From the NCBI GenBank assembly GCA_013816445.1, contig JACDEK010000044.1, positions 1-7,061 on the forward strand: DNA of 7,061 bases, given 5' to 3'. The DNA comes from Candidatus Saccharimonadota bacterium (GTDB lineage: Bacteria; Patescibacteriota; Saccharimonadia; CAILAD01; BJGX01). Below are positions 5,550 to 7,061 of this stretch, piece by piece. The first letter of the stretch is position 1, and each line of letters opens with the position of its first letter. The position numbers and the translations under genes were made by a program. The notes under the pieces were generated by a model. It saw nothing but the letters and a program-made list of their open reading frames with translations, was not told the origin of the DNA and did no database searches.

Positions 5550-5578
5550 TTGAAATAAACAGTAATATGCTATTTAAT
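5550..5578 (+). promoter_or_regulatory. gmk promoter
   Basis: TTGAAA (5550-5555), a 17-base spacer and TTTAAT (5573-5578) match the sigma70 consensus well. The predicted start near 5585 leaves a leader of about 29 bases ending in AAAGGAAG (5602-5609). Confidence 0.65.
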
Positions 5579-5613
5579 ACTCATATCCTTTTCTCTTGAT
5601 GAAAGGAAGTACC

Positions 5614-6162
5614 ATGACCGGGCTTATCTTTATTCTTTCTGGGCCAAGTGGAACCGGCAAAGCCAGTGTTGCAAAAGGCAGTGGGCTTGAGATAGCACCA
5701 AGCTGGACAACGCGTGAGCCAAAGCCACGTGATCAACCGGGCGAATACGTGCATGTAACCAAGCATGATTTCAGCAAGGGCTGGCAGTCAGGTCAATTGC
5801 TTGAATACAATGAGCACTTTAGTAATCTCTATGGCCTGGCAAAGCCAGCGGCTGGAAAGGTTTTAATTACTGACATTGATGTAAATGGCGCTCTGTCGCT
5901 CAAAGATCGTCCTGACGTTATTTTAGTTGGCATTCTACCAGCCGACCCTATCGTTGAAACTTGCCTCAATAGACTTCGCGGGCGTGGTGATGAATTAGAA
6001 GCTGAGATCATAGAAAGAAAAGCACGTATAGAGTATGAAGCCGAGACAATCTTGTCTGAATGGCCGAGAATCATTAGAAATCATAATCTAGCTGATGCAC
6101 AGCGTCAGCTAAGAGTGATGATATCTAACATCTGTCGTTCTAGAGGAATCACATTGCCATAG
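5614..6162 (+). CDS. gmk: Guanylate kinase, compact and with an altered P-loop
   Basis: Gmk converts GMP to GDP with ATP. I take the ATG at 5614 as start because AGGA (5604-5607) is spaced six bases before it and the protein then begins MTGLIFILSGPSG, as in the family; the frame also contains TTG and ATG codons at 5596 and 5599. Signatures in the 182-residue product are the P-loop G10-P-S-G-T-G-K16-A17, WTTREP (31-36), EYNEHFSNLYG (64-74), TDIDVNGAL (86-94) and RLRGRGDE (120-127). The usual Ser/Thr after the P-loop Lys is Ala17, although Ser18 is adjacent. The stretch from P-loop to TTR is about eight residues shorter than normal, as is the GE..G.DY loop, and total length is below the usual 200-210. 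The gene is isolated and flanked by its own promoter and terminator. Confidence 0.88.
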   Translation: MTGLIFILSGPSGTGKASVAKGSGLEIAPSWTTREPKPRDQPGEYVHVTKHDFSKGWQSGQLLEYNEHFSNLYGLAKPAAGKVLITDIDVNGALSLKDRPDVILVGILPADPIVETCLNRLRGRGDELEAEIIERKARIEYEAETILSEWPRIIRNHNLADAQRQLRVMISNICRSRGITLP

Positions 6163-6170
6163 ATTAAAAT

Positions 6171-6195
6171 ACCCCACCAATTCAGGTGGGGTTTT
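6171..6195 (+). terminator. Rho-independent terminator of gmk, probably bidirectional
   Basis: ACCCCACC (6171-6178) pairs with GGTGGGGT (6185-6192) around loop AATTCA, followed by T4 (6192-6195), nine bases after the gmk stop. On the minus strand the hairpin is followed by ATTTTAAT, which would serve the convergent gene. That gene's stop codon (6184-6182) lies in the hairpin loop, so one arm encodes its last residues. Confidence 0.88.
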
Positions 6196-6619
6196 CTTGC
6201 TTGAGCACCAATCCTAGCTGAGCTAGGTTTGCTTCAACCTCATCAGCTCGCCCAGGACCAATGTCAAAGTATGCCAAAATTTCTCGTCTAGTCTTCTGTA
6301 TAAGTTGACCAATAGTGGAGATATCACAATCTTCTCTACGTTCTGGCACACCATTAACATTACTAAGAAGTGCATGCTGTAGACAATTGAGTGTACGTCT
6401 ACTTAGACATAGTTCTTGGATAGGTTTTTGTAGTAATTCAACATCTTTTTCTAATAGAGACTCGATGCCTGGAGTGCAAGCAGGGTCGCTTAGGATCTTG
6501 ATTGAAATATCTGTCATACCGCGAAAAGATACTTTCTTTAAGTGCTGTATCTTAGTAAGAAGCTCCATCGCACATATTTCTGAATCATCAACTACAAAGC
6601 TGACTTGTGTAGGCACCAC
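6182..6619 (-). CDS. Free-standing RNA polymerase alpha-CTD-like protein
   Basis: A 145-residue protein whose residues about 62-140 resemble the alpha-subunit C-terminal domain of RNA polymerase, which binds promoter UP elements and activators. Visible matches are LLQKPIQEL (62-70), L-S-R-R75-T-L-N78-C79-L, IGQLIQKT (103-110), FDIGPGR (118-124) and LAQLGLVL (132-139). By alignment R75, N78, C79, G121 and E127 fall on the E. coli DNA-contact positions R265, N268, C269, G296 and E302, while K298 and S299 are not kept. About 13 extra residues (86-98) separate the first two helices. The N-terminal 60 residues are unrecognised, and there is no alpha-NTD, so this is not rpoA. GTG at 6619 is the first start; the GTG at 6616 is better spaced (five bases) from GGAG. 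It follows the dus gene by 43 bases. Confidence 0.75.
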   Translation of the reverse strand: MVPTQVSFVVDDSEICAMELLTKIQHLKKVSFRGMTDISIKILSDPACTPGIESLLEKDVELLQKPIQELCLSRRTLNCLQHALLSNVNGVPERREDCDISTIGQLIQKTRREILAYFDIGPGRADEVEANLAQLGLVLKQENPT

Positions 6620-6662
6620 AGCTCCATTCTTTAGGTTGTAGGTTCATAGAGATAAATCTAAC

Positions 6663-7061
6663 CTATCCTATAGCATTTTTGGTTATGATGTCAATAATTT
6701 CTAAGAGTTCTGTATGGCTTTTTGTTTGCATCATTATAGCCCGTACATCAGATGCTCCATCAAAACCATTAATGTACATTTTTACAAATTTCTTGAGTGG
6801 CTCAAACTTTGCCCCTTCCCAGGTTTCTTGATGCAAGATAATATGTTCGCGCAAGATTGGTAACATTATATGCAAATCACGCTGAGTCTGAGATTCATCA
6901 AATACAAAAAAATTATGAAATATTCCACGCCCAATCATAATGCCATCAACTCCACTCTCTTTGGCTAGCTTTCTCCCTTGCTCAAGGCTCATTACATCAC
7001 CATTACCAATCATTACAGTACTTGGTGATACCTTGTCGCGTAATTTTAACGCTTTGGCAAT
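6663..7061 (-). CDS. tRNA-dihydrouridine synthase, C-terminal part (5' end outside the window)
   Basis: Dus enzymes are FMN-dependent reductases that reduce specific uridines of tRNA to dihydrouridine. The frame is open to the right edge, so the methionine at 7013 is internal and the visible 132 residues are the C-terminal third. Visible here are the end-of-barrel FMN-phosphate motifs MIGNGDV and GVDGIMIGRGIFHNFF, followed by the helical RNA-binding domain (FEPLKKFVKMYINGFDGASDVRAIMMQ). The catalytic Cys is upstream, outside the window. The Dus subfamily cannot be settled from this part. The TAG stop (6665-6663) is 43 bases before the alpha-CTD-like gene on the same strand, with no terminator between, so the two may share a transcript. 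Confidence 0.92.
   Translation of the reverse strand: MAKALKLRDKVSPSTVMIGNGDVMSLEQGRKLAKESGVDGIMIGRGIFHNFFVFDESQTQRDLHIMLPILREHIILHQETWEGAKFEPLKKFVKMYINGFDGASDVRAIMMQTKSHTELLEIIDIITKNAIG

Noticed and set aside
5596..5613. Upstream TTG (5596) and ATG (5599) as starts of gmk
   Set aside because: AGGA at 5604-5607 would lie inside the coding sequence and is correctly spaced only for the ATG at 5614, where the family alignment also begins.
6625..6627. Minus-strand ATG (6627-6625) as start of the alpha-CTD-like gene
   Set aside because: It is in another frame and reaches a stop after 11 codons.
6315..6641. Plus-strand open frame of 108 codons opposite the alpha-CTD-like gene
   Set aside because: It is Ser-, Arg- and Leu-rich with no domain or good ribosome-binding site. 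The minus frame has a clear family match over the same bases.

Overview
The window looks like a small-genome bacterium of the Candidate Phyla Radiation, most likely a Saccharibacteria (TM7) relative. This rests on short intergenic gaps, compact protein variants, an AT-rich background, a shortened MurE-type ligase, Cys-free or very short versions of common folds, and a free-standing RNA polymerase alpha-CTD-like protein. The lineage is an inference and no search was run. UGA acts as stop: it ends murE, the SRPBCC gene and the alpha-CTD-like gene at sensible family ends. That argues against the UGA=Gly code of Gracilibacteria and Absconditabacteria.

Layout: the left edge holds the 5' end of a minus-strand gene with a low-complexity N-terminus (ends at 107), divergent from a plus-strand Mur ligase (207-1532). 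The Mur ligase overlaps tail-to-tail with a minus-strand pair, trhO (tRNA U34 hydroxylase) followed by a DUF3850/ASCH-type small protein, joined by a one-base stop/start overlap. trhO is divergent from plus-strand pyrH (UMP kinase, GTG start), which ends in a clear terminator. A minus-strand block from 5478 down to 3686 follows: a four-helix membrane protein, a membrane-anchored thioredoxin-like protein without cysteines, an SRPBCC/AHSA1-type protein, and a second four-helix membrane protein whose reading frame is apparently broken near its start. Plus-strand gmk (guanylate kinase) has its own promoter and terminator. The right edge holds a minus-strand tRNA-dihydrouridine synthase (5' end outside the window) followed by the alpha-CTD-like gene.

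How the genes relate: two tRNA-modification genes (trhO, dus) and a possible RNA-binding partner (DUF3850) serve translation. pyrH and gmk, both solitary plus-strand genes, make UDP and GDP from nucleoside monophosphates, a step that organisms scavenging nucleotides still need. The Mur ligase serves peptidoglycan. The 3686-5478 block is a cell-envelope cluster of unknown purpose.

The points most worth a second look are the one-base frameshift in a T6 tract just after an ATGA-coupled start, the Ser-for-Cys thioredoxin active site, a roughly 40-residue insertion in PyrH, the lone alpha-CTD-like protein, an altered P-loop in Gmk, and two promoters placed so close to start codons that the mRNAs should be leaderless. 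I see no CRISPR array, insertion sequence, phage gene, tRNA or rRNA, and no gene-free stretch longer than 300 bases. Nothing amounts to an obvious new defence or mobile system.
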